This document shows positions 8,497 to 16,830 of a stretch of 64,000 nucleotides of DNA, piece by piece; the first letter of the stretch is position 1, and each line of letters opens with the position of its first letter. Under the pieces are notes generated by a model. That model made no database searches. It saw only the letters and a list, made by a program, of their open reading frames with translations, and was not told where the DNA came from. Both the position numbers and the translations under genes were made by a program. The stretch is from Burkholderia cepacia (GTDB lineage: Bacteria > Pseudomonadota > Gammaproteobacteria > Burkholderiales > Burkholderiaceae): assembly GCF_001718835.1 (NCBI RefSeq), contig NZ_CP013444.1, positions 2,542,001 to 2,606,000 on the forward strand, written 5' to 3'.

Positions 8497-9624
8497 ATGA
8501 ACGTCACTCCCCGGCCCGGCCGCCCGGCGCCGCCCCGCTTCGCCCTTCCGCGCCTGTCCCGCGCCGCGCGCGCCGCCGTTGCCGCGGCCGCGCTCGTCGC
8601 CGGGGCGGTCGCGGCAGTCGCGCCGCAAGCCGCCTGCGCGGCCGGCGCGGCGCCGCTGCCCGCTTACGCCGCCGACCTGACGCGCACGTCGGTGTCCGGC
8701 CTGTCGTCCGGCGGCTTCATGGCGGCGCAGTTCGACGTCGCGTATTCGAGCCGGCTGATCGGCGCGGGCATCGTCGCCGGCGGGCCGTTCTACTGCGCGG
8801 GCGCGAACGAGCTGATCGAGCCGGCGATCGCCGCGATGACGCTGTGCATGCAGCCGGTCGGCCCGGCGCCGTCCGCGACCGACGCGTGGCGCAACGCGCG
8901 GACGTTCGCGCAGCGCGGCGAGATCGACGATCCGGCGAACCTGCGCCGCCAGCGCATCTACGTGTTCAGCGGCGCGAAGGACACGGTCGTGCTGACGCGC
9001 GTCGTCGACCAGACCGTGCGCTTCTACGAGCTCGCGCAGGTGAGCGCCGCGAACCTCCAGTACCGGCGCCACCCCGACGCCGGCCACGCGTTCGTCACGA
9101 GCCGCCCCGGCGATGCCGCGTGCAGCGCGAACGCGAGCCCGTACATCGACAACTGCGGCTTCGAGCAGGCGCACGACATCGTCCGCTGGATCTACGCAAC
9201 GCCCGACAAGCCGCTCAACCCACCGGCCGCGCAGGCCGGCGGCAAGCTGCTCGCGTTCGACCAGCGCGCGTTCGACCCGCAGCGGCGCGCGTCGCTCGAC
9301 GACACCGGCTACGCGTATGTCCCGGCAGCGTGCGAGCGCGAGACGTGCGCGGTGCACGTCGTGTTCCACGGCTGCGTGCAGAACGTCGCGACGGTCGGCG
9401 AGCGGATGATCCGCGGCACCGGCTACAACGAGATCGCCGACACGAACCGGCTGATCGTGCTCTATCCGCAGGTCGCGAAGTCGGCGGCGAACCCGCTCGG
9501 CTGCTGGGACTTCTGGGGCTATACGAACGCCGAGCCGACCCGGCCCGGCTTCTATCGCCGCGACGCGCCGCAGATGGCCGCCGTGATGCAGATGGTGCAG
9601 CGCCTCGGCGCCGCGCGCCCGTGA
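8497..9624 (+). CDS. Secreted PHB-depolymerase-like esterase
   Basis: A 375-residue alpha/beta hydrolase of the poly(3-hydroxybutyrate) depolymerase family. Residues 1-50 contain a basic segment, a hydrophobic helix (ARAAVAAAALVAGAVAAVAP) and an Ala-rich cleavage region, so export is expected. The nucleophile is S70 in the lipase box GLSSG, followed by GGFMAAQFDVAYSS; a catalytic His is likely in DAGHAF near 190. The start at 8497 follows an AGGAG-like site, and upstream in-frame codons lack one. The substrate may be a short-chain polyester or another ester. It sits between the lysozyme and a phasin-like gene, which fits a granule-related role. Confidence 0.85.
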   Translation: MNVTPRPGRPAPPRFALPRLSRAARAAVAAAALVAGAVAAVAPQAACAAGAAPLPAYAADLTRTSVSGLSSGGFMAAQFDVAYSSRLIGAGIVAGGPFYCAGANELIEPAIAAMTLCMQPVGPAPSATDAWRNARTFAQRGEIDDPANLRRQRIYVFSGAKDTVVLTRVVDQTVRFYELAQVSAANLQYRRHPDAGHAFVTSRPGDAACSANASPYIDNCGFEQAHDIVRWIYATPDKPLNPPAAQAGGKLLAFDQRAFDPQRRASLDDTGYAYVPAACERETCAVHVVFHGCVQNVATVGERMIRGTGYNEIADTNRLIVLYPQVAKSAANPLGCWDFWGYTNAEPTRPGFYRRDAPQMAAVMQMVQRLGAARP

Positions 9625-9689
9625 GCCGCATGCCGTCACGGACCGCCGCTTCCACGAACCTCGCACGATTCACACGACAAGGACCCGTC

Positions 9690-10232
9690 ATGTTTTCTTC
9701 GCTGATCGCCCAATGGGAAAGCGCGAACCTCGGCGCGCTCGAGCTGTTCGGCAAGGTCGTCGCGCAGACGACCGGCGCCGGCAGCGCGACCCGCGGTCCC
9801 GCGTGGCGCGCGTTCGCGCACACCGCGCTGCTGACCGGACATCACTATCTCGACGCCTGCCAGGCCGCCACCAACACGCTGTGGCGCGACCAGGTCGAGC
9901 GCTTCGGGTTGAAGCAATCCGCCGCCGCGGTCAAGGAGCTGGCCGCGCTGAATGCCGACCTCGCGACGCGCTTCATGCAGAGCCATCTGCAGCACGCGGG
10001 CGCGCTCGCCGACGCCGCCGCGCAATGCGTCGACGATCTCGGCCGCACGCGCGGCCCCGGCGACGCCGCGATGGCGCTCGGGCGCTTCGCCGGCGACCTG
10101 CACGCGCAGACCCGCGCGCACGCGCTGCACGTGTCGTCGCTGACCGCGGGCATCGCGCCGGCCCTCGCGCAATGGGCCGACCGCAACCTGCGCGACGACC
10201 CCGACGCGGGCGCGACGGAGCACACGTCATGA
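9690..10232 (+). CDS. Phasin-like helical protein
   Basis: A 180-residue, almost wholly helical Ala/Leu-rich protein resembling phasins, which coat polyhydroxyalkanoate granules. The N-terminus (SLIAQWESANLGALELFGKV) and the long amphipathic helices to about 150 fit. It lacks a signal peptide and membrane segments. Position just after a PHB-depolymerase-like gene supports the call, but helical composition alone is weak evidence. Its stop overlaps the start of the next gene (ATGA), so it is co-translated with the first member of the paralogue trio. Confidence 0.6.
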   Translation: MFSSLIAQWESANLGALELFGKVVAQTTGAGSATRGPAWRAFAHTALLTGHHYLDACQAATNTLWRDQVERFGLKQSAAAVKELAALNADLATRFMQSHLQHAGALADAAAQCVDDLGRTRGPGDAAMALGRFAGDLHAQTRAHALHVSSLTAGIAPALAQWADRNLRDDPDAGATEHTS

Positions 10233-10849
10233 ACATCCGGCTCCGGTTCATCAACCGCTCGAACGATTGCGGCAACAGCGAGGTGGTGCTGTTCCAGCGC
10301 GACGTGATGCCCGATTTCGACGAACTCGCGATCGCGTGGAAGGTGATCCGCTATTGCGGGCGCGACTGCTTCCATCCTTTCGAGTACGCGACCGACATCG
10401 AGGTCGCGCTCGGCGACGAGCACGGCAACTTCTCGCCGCGCGTCGCCGCGCCGGCGGGCGCGCGCTTCGCGATCGACCCGCTGCCGAGCGGCCGCGGTCG
10501 GCTCGCACCGGACACCGCGGACGCCGCGGGCGGCGACGTCGAAGTCGTGAACCGCCTGACGCGCGGCGCGGTGAACGTCAACGCGTTCTGCGCGGGCCGG
10601 CTGATCGCCGCGAAGCACGCGGTCGCGCCGGGCCAGAAGGCCGTGTTCCGCTTCACGCCCGCGCTGTGGATCGCCGTCGCGTCGCAGGTGCAGGAAAGCC
10701 ACGCGCTGGACGCCGCGGTGCTGTCGAGCGCCAACACGCTGCTGCCGCTCGCGGGCGTCGCCGCCGCGGACATCGTGATGACGGGCGGCGGCACTGGCGC
10801 CGATGCCCAGCCGTTCGGCTTCGCGCTCGAGCAGGTCGAGCGGCGGTAG
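10229..10849 (+). CDS. Trio paralogue 1: unrecognised ~205-residue protein
   Basis: A 206-residue protein, most divergent of three tandem relatives. It shares NRSND near residue 9, a DFDELAIAWKVI block at about 29-40, the NxC/HPF segment after it, GQKAVFRFTPALWIAVASQ near 140 and ADIVMTGGG near 183. Predicted strands dominate, so a secreted-type or inclusion-type beta protein is possible, but there is no signal peptide. The start overlaps the previous stop. I do not recognise the family, and function is unknown. Confidence 0.72.
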   Translation: MNIRLRFINRSNDCGNSEVVLFQRDVMPDFDELAIAWKVIRYCGRDCFHPFEYATDIEVALGDEHGNFSPRVAAPAGARFAIDPLPSGRGRLAPDTADAAGGDVEVVNRLTRGAVNVNAFCAGRLIAAKHAVAPGQKAVFRFTPALWIAVASQVQESHALDAAVLSSANTLLPLAGVAAADIVMTGGGTGADAQPFGFALEQVERR

Positions 10850-10971
10850 CGTCCGGCGCGTTTTTTCTGCGATCCGTTTTTTGCCTGGTTTGACGGCCTG
10901 GCTTCCTGGCCAGGCCGGTGGGAAGGTGCGCGGCAAACCGATTGCCGTCTTTCAACTCAAGGAGCAACGAC

Positions 10972-11589
10972 GTGGATATTCAACTGAACCTGATCAACCG
11001 CTCGAACGATGCGAACAACTCCAGCATCGTGATTTTCCAGAAGAACGTCGCGACCGATTTCGACGAGCTCGCGATCGCGTGGAAGGTGATCCGCAACTGT
11101 GGACAGGGCGACAACCATCCGTTCAAGTTCCCGATGACGATGAGCGTGAGCGCGAGCGACGCCTACGGCAACCACATGCCGCAGCAGAGCGCGGCCAACG
11201 GCCAGGTGTTCCAGGTCGTGCGCTCCAGCTCGGGCGACGTGCTGCAGCTCGGCGGCGACCCGGGCGCGAGCAGCGAGGTGCAGGTCCGCAACGACCTGCC
11301 GGCGGGCGCGGTGAACGCGACGATCTACAAGGACGGCAGCGCGCTCGCGCGCAAGACGTCGATCGCGCCGGGCCAGAAGGCGGTGTTCCAGTTCAAGCCG
11401 ACGCTGTGGATCGGCGTCGCGTCGCAGATCGAGCAGGGCGCGCTGATGAACTCGGCGGTGATCTCCGACATCAACACGGAACTGTCGCTGCTCGGCATCG
11501 CGAGCGCCGACATCGTGATGACCGGCGGCGGCCCGGGCCCGCGCTCGCAGCCGTTCACGTTCCGCCTCGAAAACGTCGTGATGGCGTAA
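10972..11589 (+). CDS. Trio paralogue 2: unrecognised ~205-residue protein
   Basis: A 205-residue protein starting at GTG 10972, chosen because AAGGAG sits at 10959-10964 and because the N-terminus then aligns with its two relatives. It contains IFQKNVATDFDELAIAWKVI near 20-39, RNCGQGDNHPF, PGQKAVFQFKPTLWIGVASQ and ADIVMTGGG near 184. It is much closer to copy 3 than to copy 1. It has its own ribosome site and a 122-bp upstream gap, so it could be separately transcribed. Confidence 0.75.
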   Translation: MDIQLNLINRSNDANNSSIVIFQKNVATDFDELAIAWKVIRNCGQGDNHPFKFPMTMSVSASDAYGNHMPQQSAANGQVFQVVRSSSGDVLQLGGDPGASSEVQVRNDLPAGAVNATIYKDGSALARKTSIAPGQKAVFQFKPTLWIGVASQIEQGALMNSAVISDINTELSLLGIASADIVMTGGGPGPRSQPFTFRLENVVMA

Positions 11590-11654
11590 CACCCGACGCG
11601 CGCCGGCGGGCTCCGCCGGCCGCTTTCAATCAGGCATCCGAATCAAGGTGACTC

Positions 11655-12272
11655 ATGGACATCAAGCTCAATTTCGTCAATCTGTCGAACGACGTCAACA
11701 ACAGCCAGGTGGTGATCTTCCAGAAGAACGTGTCGACCGACTTCGACGAGCTCGCGATCGCGTGGAAGGTGATCACGAACTGCGGGCGCGGCGACAATCA
11801 TCCGTTCGTCTTTCCGCTGCTGACGACCGTTTCCGCGAGCGACGCGGACGGCAACTACATGCCGCAGAAGCGCGCGGACAACGGTCAGCTGTTCAGCGTG
11901 TCGCGCTCGACGTCGGGCAACGTGCTGGCGCTCGCCGGCCCGGCGCCGACGTCGCGCGAGATCCAGCTGCGCAATGACCTGCGCCAGGGCGCGATCACCG
12001 CGTCGGTCTTCAAGGACAGCCGCCTGCTCGCGCGCAAGACCGGCATCGTGCCGGGGCAGAAGGCGGTGTTCGAGTTCAAGCCGACGCTGTGGATCGGCAC
12101 CGCGTCGCAGATCGAGCAAGGTGCGGTGATGAACTCGGCGGTGATCTCCGACATCAACACCGAGCTGTCGCTGCTCGGCATCAAGAGCGCCGACATCGTG
12201 ATGACGGGCGGCGGCGGCGGCACGACGGCGACGTCGTACCAGTTCAAGCTCGCGAACGTCGTGATGGGCTGA
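11655..12272 (+). CDS. Trio paralogue 3: unrecognised ~205-residue protein
   Basis: A 205-residue protein nearly colinear with copy 2 (IFQKNVSTDFDELAIAWKVI, TNCGRGDNHPF, FEFKPTLWIGTASQIEQGAV, ADIVMTGGG). Strong similarity between copies 2 and 3 points to recent duplication. It is the last gene of the cluster; the next gene is on the opposite strand. No signal peptide, membrane segment or catalytic motif is visible. A structural or inclusion-forming protein is one possibility; a lectin-like beta sandwich is another. Confidence 0.75.
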   Translation: MDIKLNFVNLSNDVNNSQVVIFQKNVSTDFDELAIAWKVITNCGRGDNHPFVFPLLTTVSASDADGNYMPQKRADNGQLFSVSRSTSGNVLALAGPAPTSREIQLRNDLRQGAITASVFKDSRLLARKTGIVPGQKAVFEFKPTLWIGTASQIEQGAVMNSAVISDINTELSLLGIKSADIVMTGGGGGTTATSYQFKLANVVMG

Positions 12273-12390
12273 GCCTGGCCGGCGCCGGCGGGACGGCGCT
12301 GGCCATCGCACTGAGCTTGGCGTTCATGGTCGACGGCGATGCGGAGGTCGAACGCGCGTACGAAGCGTGGAAGGCGGAGCGACGCTTGCG

Positions 12391-13278
12391 TCACCCCGCC
12401 CGCCGCACCGGCATCCCCCGCGAGAAATACTTCGCCCCGGCCACGCACCCGACGACGATCGCGGTCACTGCGATCATCGACGGCGGTACCGTCTCGTGCA
12501 GCAGCCCGGCCGCCAGCAGCAGGCCGAAGAACGGCTGCAGCAGTTGCAACTGGCCGACACCCGCGATCCCGCCGAGCGCGAGCCCGCGATACCAGAACAC
12601 GAAGCCGATCAGCATGCTGAACAGCGACACGTACGCGAGCCCCCACAACGCGGCGGCATCGACACCGTCGAACGACACGGGCGAGGTGAGCCACGTGAGC
12701 GGCAGCATCAGCGGCAGCGACAGCACGAGCGCCCACGAGATCACCTGCCACCCGCCGAGCTGGCGCGACAGGCGCGCGCCTTCCGCGTAGCCCAGCCCGC
12801 ATGCGACGATCGCGGCCAGCATCAGCGCATCGCCGACCACCGATGCCTGGCCGCCGTTGCGCAACGCAAACGCGGCCACCGCACCGCTGCCGACGATCGA
12901 GAAGATCCAGAACGGCAGCCGCGGCCGCTCGCCGCCGCGCCACACACCGAACAGCGCGGTCGCGAGCGGCAGCAGCCCGACGAACACGATCGCGTGCGCG
13001 GACGTCACGTGCTTCAGCGCGAGCGCCGTCAGCAACGGAAAGCCGACGACGACCCCGAGCGCGACGATGGCCAGCGACACGGCCTCGGCTCGGGTCGGCC
13101 GCCGCTGCTTCAGCACGACGAGCAGCAGCAGGCCGAGCGCGCCGGCGATCGTCGCGCGCGCGAACGTGAGGAACAGCGGGTCGAGCCCCTGCACCGCGAT
13201 ACGCGTCGCGGGCAGCGAGCCGCTGAAGATGATCACGCCCAGCAGGCCGCTGAGCCATCCGTCGGTCGTCTTTTGCAC
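12391..13278 (-). CDS. EamA-family (DMT) transporter
   Basis: A 295-residue ten-helix inner-membrane exporter of the drug/metabolite transporter superfamily, with two EamA repeats (about 10-135 and 150-285). Supporting segments are PATRIAVQGLDPLFLTFARA, HAIVFVGLLPLATALFGVW and LLQPFFGLLLAAGLLHE. The GTG start at 13278 has AGGA upstream and gives the usual length; an upstream in-frame start would extend 29 residues into the promoter and palindrome. It is divergent from a MocR-type regulator that probably controls it. The substrate is unknown; amino acids or amines are common for such pairs. Confidence 0.85.
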   Translation of the reverse strand: MQKTTDGWLSGLLGVIIFSGSLPATRIAVQGLDPLFLTFARATIAGALGLLLLVVLKQRRPTRAEAVSLAIVALGVVVGFPLLTALALKHVTSAHAIVFVGLLPLATALFGVWRGGERPRLPFWIFSIVGSGAVAAFALRNGGQASVVGDALMLAAIVACGLGYAEGARLSRQLGGWQVISWALVLSLPLMLPLTWLTSPVSFDGVDAAALWGLAYVSLFSMLIGFVFWYRGLALGGIAGVGQLQLLQPFFGLLLAAGLLHETVPPSMIAVTAIVVGCVAGAKYFSRGMPVRRAG

Positions 13279-13365
13279 GGGAAATCCTGAACGTGGAAAG
13301 TGGATCACCGATGATCCGCCGCCCGCGAAAAGTGCGTAAGCTACAGCGCAATACAATTTCGACAA

Positions 13366-13392
13366 ACTGTACTGGACAACCGTCCGTACAGT
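13366..13392. promoter_or_regulatory. Palindrome between EamA and MocR genes
   Basis: Perfect 7-bp arms ACTGTAC (13366-13372) and GTACAGT (13386-13392) with near-symmetrical GGAC/GTCC inside. It ends 12 bp before the MocR start, within the divergent 126-bp gap. MocR regulators are known to bind such sites between themselves and their target gene, so this is a likely operator. Confidence 0.6.
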
Positions 13393-13404
13393 TCATTCTT
13401 CGCC

Positions 13405-14889
13405 ATGAACCGTTCCGCCCCGTCTCCCGTTCCGCCCGCGCCGTCGCGCACGCGCGTGGAAACCGTGATGGACACCTTGCGCGCGCGGATCGCGAGCCGC
13501 GCGCTGATGCCCGGTGCGCGCGTACCGTCGATCCGGATGATGGCCGACGGGCTGGGCATGTCGAAATCGACCGTCGTCGATGCATACGAGCGGCTCGCGA
13601 GCGAAGGCGTGCTCGTCGCGCGGCGCGGCTCGGGCTTCTACGTGTCGGGGCACGCGCCGCCGCTCGCGCTCGCCGATCTCGGCCCGCGTCTCGATCGCGA
13701 GCTCGACCCGCTGTGGCTGTCGCGCCAGTCGCTCGAGGCTGCGCCGACGACCGTGAAGCCCGGCTGCGGATGGCTGCCGCCGTCGTGGCTGCCGGACGAG
13801 AGCCTGCGCCGCGCGCTGCGCGCCGTGTCGCGCGACGAATCCGACGCGCTGACCGATTACGCGACGCCGCTCGGCCTGCCCGCGCTGCGCCAGCAGCTCG
13901 CATGGCGGCTCGCGCAGCACGGCGTCCATGCGGAACCCGCGCAGATCATGCTGACCGACGGCGGCACGCATGCGCTCGATCTCGTGTGCCGCCTGCTGCT
14001 GGAGCCGGGCGACACGGTCGTGCTCGACGATCCGTGCTACTTCAACTTCCAGGCGCTGCTGCGCGCGCATCGCGCGCGGATCGTCAGCGTCCCGTACACG
14101 CCGAACGGGCCCGATCTCGCGCGCTTCGAGCAGGTGCTGGCCGAGCACCGGCCGCGCCTGTACATCACCAACGCGGCGCTGCACAACCCGACCGGCGCGA
14201 CGCTCGCGCCGCCCGTCGCGCACCGCCTGCTGACGCTCGCGGCCGAGCACGGCCTGCTGATCGTCGAGGACGACATCTTCGCGGATTTCGAGAGCACGCC
14301 CGCGCCGCGCCTCGCGGCCTTCGACGGGCTGTCGCGCGTCGTGTCGATCGGCAGCTTCTCGAAGACGCTGTCGGCCGCCGTTCGCTGCGGCTACGTCGCC
14401 GCGCGCCCGGAATGGATCGAGGCGCTCATCGACCTGAAGCTCGCGACGTCGTTCGGCCATGCGCAGATCGGCGCGAACGTCGTGCACCGGCTGCTCGTCG
14501 ACGGCACGTACCGGCGCCATCTCGACAGCCTGCGCGCGCGTCTCGCGGATGCAATGGGCGAGACGATCCGGCGCCTCGCGCGCGCGGGCCTCCGGATCTG
14601 GACGGAGCCGCGCGGCGGCCTGTTCGTGTGGGCGGAGTTGCCCGACGGGCTCGACGCCGCGCGTGTCGCACGCCATGCGCTCGATCACGATGTGGTGCTC
14701 GCGCCTGGCAACGTGTTCAGTGCGTCGCACGGCGCGACCTCGTTCATGCGCTTCAACGTGTCGCGCTGCAAGGGGCCGGCGGTGTTCGATGCGCTGGCGC
14801 GGGCGATGGAGGCGGCGCGGCGCGATGAAGGCACGGCGGCGCCGAAAGTTGACGCGCGCGCCAGTGCGCGCGCGACCGGTGACCTATGA
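13405..14889 (+). CDS. MocR-type regulator (GntR HTH fused to PLP aminotransferase fold)
   Basis: A 494-residue fusion. Residues about 18-85 are the GntR winged helix (MDTLRARIASRALMPGARVP, then MSKSTVVDAYERLASEGVL); about 110-470 is a type I aminotransferase domain with the PLP lysine K320 in SIGSFSKTLS, NPTGAT and a conserved EDDIFADFE motif. Such proteins sense PLP or an amino-compound and regulate a neighbouring gene, here the divergent exporter. The 3' end overlaps the convergent glyoxalase gene by six bases. Confidence 0.9.
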   Translation: MNRSAPSPVPPAPSRTRVETVMDTLRARIASRALMPGARVPSIRMMADGLGMSKSTVVDAYERLASEGVLVARRGSGFYVSGHAPPLALADLGPRLDRELDPLWLSRQSLEAAPTTVKPGCGWLPPSWLPDESLRRALRAVSRDESDALTDYATPLGLPALRQQLAWRLAQHGVHAEPAQIMLTDGGTHALDLVCRLLLEPGDTVVLDDPCYFNFQALLRAHRARIVSVPYTPNGPDLARFEQVLAEHRPRLYITNAALHNPTGATLAPPVAHRLLTLAAEHGLLIVEDDIFADFESTPAPRLAAFDGLSRVVSIGSFSKTLSAAVRCGYVAARPEWIEALIDLKLATSFGHAQIGANVVHRLLVDGTYRRHLDSLRARLADAMGETIRRLARAGLRIWTEPRGGLFVWAELPDGLDAARVARHALDHDVVLAPGNVFSASHGATSFMRFNVSRCKGPAVFDALARAMEAARRDEGTAAPKVDARASARATGDL

Positions 14890-15243
14890 CAGCTCGCAGA
14901 AACGGAGCCGGTTCCCGAACGGATCGGTGATCTGCATCTGCCGGCCCCAGTCGAGCGTCTCGACGCCGGGCCGCGCGTACGTGTAGTTCTTCTCGAGCAG
15001 TTCCCGATGCAGCGCGTCGATGTCGCTGACCGGCACGAAGGTCGCCGAGCCGGGCGTGCTGTCGCCGTGGTGCTCGCTCAAATGCAGCACCACCGAATCG
15101 CGCTTGATCTGCGCGTAAAGCGGCAGCCCCGGTTCGAAGCGATGCTCCCAGTCGAGCGTGAATCCGAGGTAGTCCAGATAGAAGCAGTACGCCTTCTCGA
15201 TCGAGAAGATGCGCAGGATGGGAATCGCGTGAAGCAACGGCAT
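14884..15243 (-). CDS. Glyoxalase/bleomycin-resistance superfamily protein
   Basis: A 119-residue vicinal-oxygen-chelate protein. It begins MPLLHAIPILRIFSIEKAYC, has FYLDYLGFTLDWEHRF and ends with the second half-fold ending DPFGNRLRFCE. This is the short one-module form that works as a dimer. It is closest in look to the glyoxalase superfamily members annotated near bleomycin resistance; the substrate is unknown. The ATG at 15243 gives the expected N-terminus, while the open frame upstream of it has no similarity. Confidence 0.82.
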   Translation of the reverse strand: MPLLHAIPILRIFSIEKAYCFYLDYLGFTLDWEHRFEPGLPLYAQIKRDSVVLHLSEHHGDSTPGSATFVPVSDIDALHRELLEKNYTYARPGVETLDWGRQMQITDPFGNRLRFCELS

Positions 15244-15322
15244 CGTTCGGGCCTCGTGACGGAGTGGACGGGACGGTGGCGGGGGTGGACATGATAACGC
15301 GCCGGCCGCCCCGCCCCTCACC

Positions 15323-16756
15323 TCACACCTCCCCCGCGTGCGCCCTCGCCCGCACGTCGGCCAGCGACACATCGACCAGCAACCGCCCCGTATCGAACAC
15401 CGTCTCGAGCGCATCGTCCCATTCGCTTTCGACCGCACGATCATCCCACGCAACCGGCAGCGTCGTCGTCCGATACTCGCCGGTGCGGTAATTGCGCAGC
15501 AGCGTGAGCCGCCCCTTCTTCGAGCGCTTGCCCTGATCGGTGACCGGATCCTTGCGAACGTCGTGCCACTCGCCGCCGCGCCGGATCGCCGAGCACTTCA
15601 TCGCGAAGCGCTGCGTATCGCGGTTCACCTGCTGCAGCAACGCGCCGCCCATGCCGAACACCACGTTGCCGGCCGCGTAACCCGAGTCGTCGAGCGCGGC
15701 CAGGATCGCCTCGATCGAATTCGCGTCGACACCATCGCCCTGGATCACGCGCACGCGGTTCAGCACACGCCGCCCCTTGCCGTTCACGGTCGAGCCGAAC
15801 GACGCGTCCAACGCGCGCACGGTCTGCATCACGATCTTCACGGGGTCGCCCGAATCGGGACGCACGACCAGCGTCGCGCCCGACTCGAGCACGGCCTGCC
15901 GAAGCTCGCCGCCCCACAGGTCGAGTGCGGCGAACAGATCGTAGGAGTCCGACACGACCGACACGATCGCGCCGGGCAAACCGAAGCGCGCAATCATGTT
16001 CCGGTACGCGTCGACCTCGCCTTCGCGCCCCCACGACGTGATCGTGCTGTGTTCGGCCGCCGGCACCGAATACGCGGCCATCGGCTCGCGATAGAAGCGG
16101 TTCGCGGCCAGCACGCCGAGCACCGTGTCCGAGCCCATGAAGTTCACGAGGTGCGCCGCGCCGCCGATCGCGGCCGACTCCGCGCTCGATACGCCGCGCG
16201 CGCCGAAGTCGTGCAGCTTGAACGGCAGTTGCGCGAGATCGTCGTCGGTCTTTTCGAGGAAGCGGCGGATCGTCTGCCGCAGGTGCCAGCTGCGCGTCGC
16301 GACCGTCACCGGATACCAGACGCGCAGCAGCATCGTCTCGAGATACGACGCGAGCCAGAACACCTGCGGATCGTCGCATTCGACCGTCATCAGCACGTTG
16401 TGCACCGGCACGACCGAACCCTCCGGCACCGCACGGATCTTCACCGGCAGATAACCGTCGTAGCGTTCGACGATATGACGCCAGCCCGCTTCGTTGAACG
16501 GTTCGCCGTGCACCGTGAAGAAATCGCGCGCCTCGTCGATCATCGTGTGCGTGATCGGCTTGCACAGATATTCCTTCAGCAGCATCTGCAGACCGAAGAA
16601 CACCGTGCGGTCGTAGCGGCCGCCACGCGATTCGACGTACGCGAACATCGCCTGCGCGTCGGGCGGATATTGCAGGAAGTGGGAAGCCTTGTACGAATCC
16701 GTGTTGAGGATCGGATTGGCGAGAACCGCGGCAAAGCCGCCGGGATCGTTTTGCAT
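15323..16756 (-). CDS. nadV: Nicotinamide phosphoribosyltransferase
   Basis: NadV joins nicotinamide to PRPP to make nicotinamide mononucleotide, the entry step of the two-step NAD salvage route. The 477-residue length and motifs fit the NAMPT/NadV family: NTDSYKASHFLQYP at the N-terminus, HDFGARGVSS, AEHSTITSWG carrying the catalytic His, RPDSGDPVKI and FGMGGALLQQVNRDTQRFA near the end. It lies downstream of nadM on the same strand with a 74-bp gap, forming an operon that needs no deamidation step. The ribosome site is AGAGGAGC. Confidence 0.93.
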   Translation of the reverse strand: MQNDPGGFAAVLANPILNTDSYKASHFLQYPPDAQAMFAYVESRGGRYDRTVFFGLQMLLKEYLCKPITHTMIDEARDFFTVHGEPFNEAGWRHIVERYDGYLPVKIRAVPEGSVVPVHNVLMTVECDDPQVFWLASYLETMLLRVWYPVTVATRSWHLRQTIRRFLEKTDDDLAQLPFKLHDFGARGVSSAESAAIGGAAHLVNFMGSDTVLGVLAANRFYREPMAAYSVPAAEHSTITSWGREGEVDAYRNMIARFGLPGAIVSVVSDSYDLFAALDLWGGELRQAVLESGATLVVRPDSGDPVKIVMQTVRALDASFGSTVNGKGRRVLNRVRVIQGDGVDANSIEAILAALDDSGYAAGNVVFGMGGALLQQVNRDTQRFAMKCSAIRRGGEWHDVRKDPVTDQGKRSKKGRLTLLRNYRTGEYRTTTLPVAWDDRAVESEWDDALETVFDTGRLLVDVSLADVRARAHAGEV

Positions 16757-16785
16757 GGCTAGAGCTCCTCTAGGCCGTTGAAGTG

Positions 16786-16806
16786 CCGCCGCGTCTGTCG
16801 CGGCGG
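16786..16806 (-). other. Stem-loop between nadM and nadV
   Basis: Perfect 8-bp arms CCGCCGCG (16786-16793) and CGCGGCGG (16799-16806) around a five-base loop lie in the short gap between the two NAD salvage genes. No T-run follows on the minus strand, so mRNA processing or partial attenuation is likelier than a full terminator. Confidence 0.45.
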
Positions 16807-16830
16807 ACCGGAATGCGGGGAATCAGCGGA

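Noticed and set aside
5398..12272. Prophage remnant because of the lysozyme.
   Set aside because: No capsid, tail, integrase, terminase or att repeat; the neighbours are non-phage and the composition is uniform.
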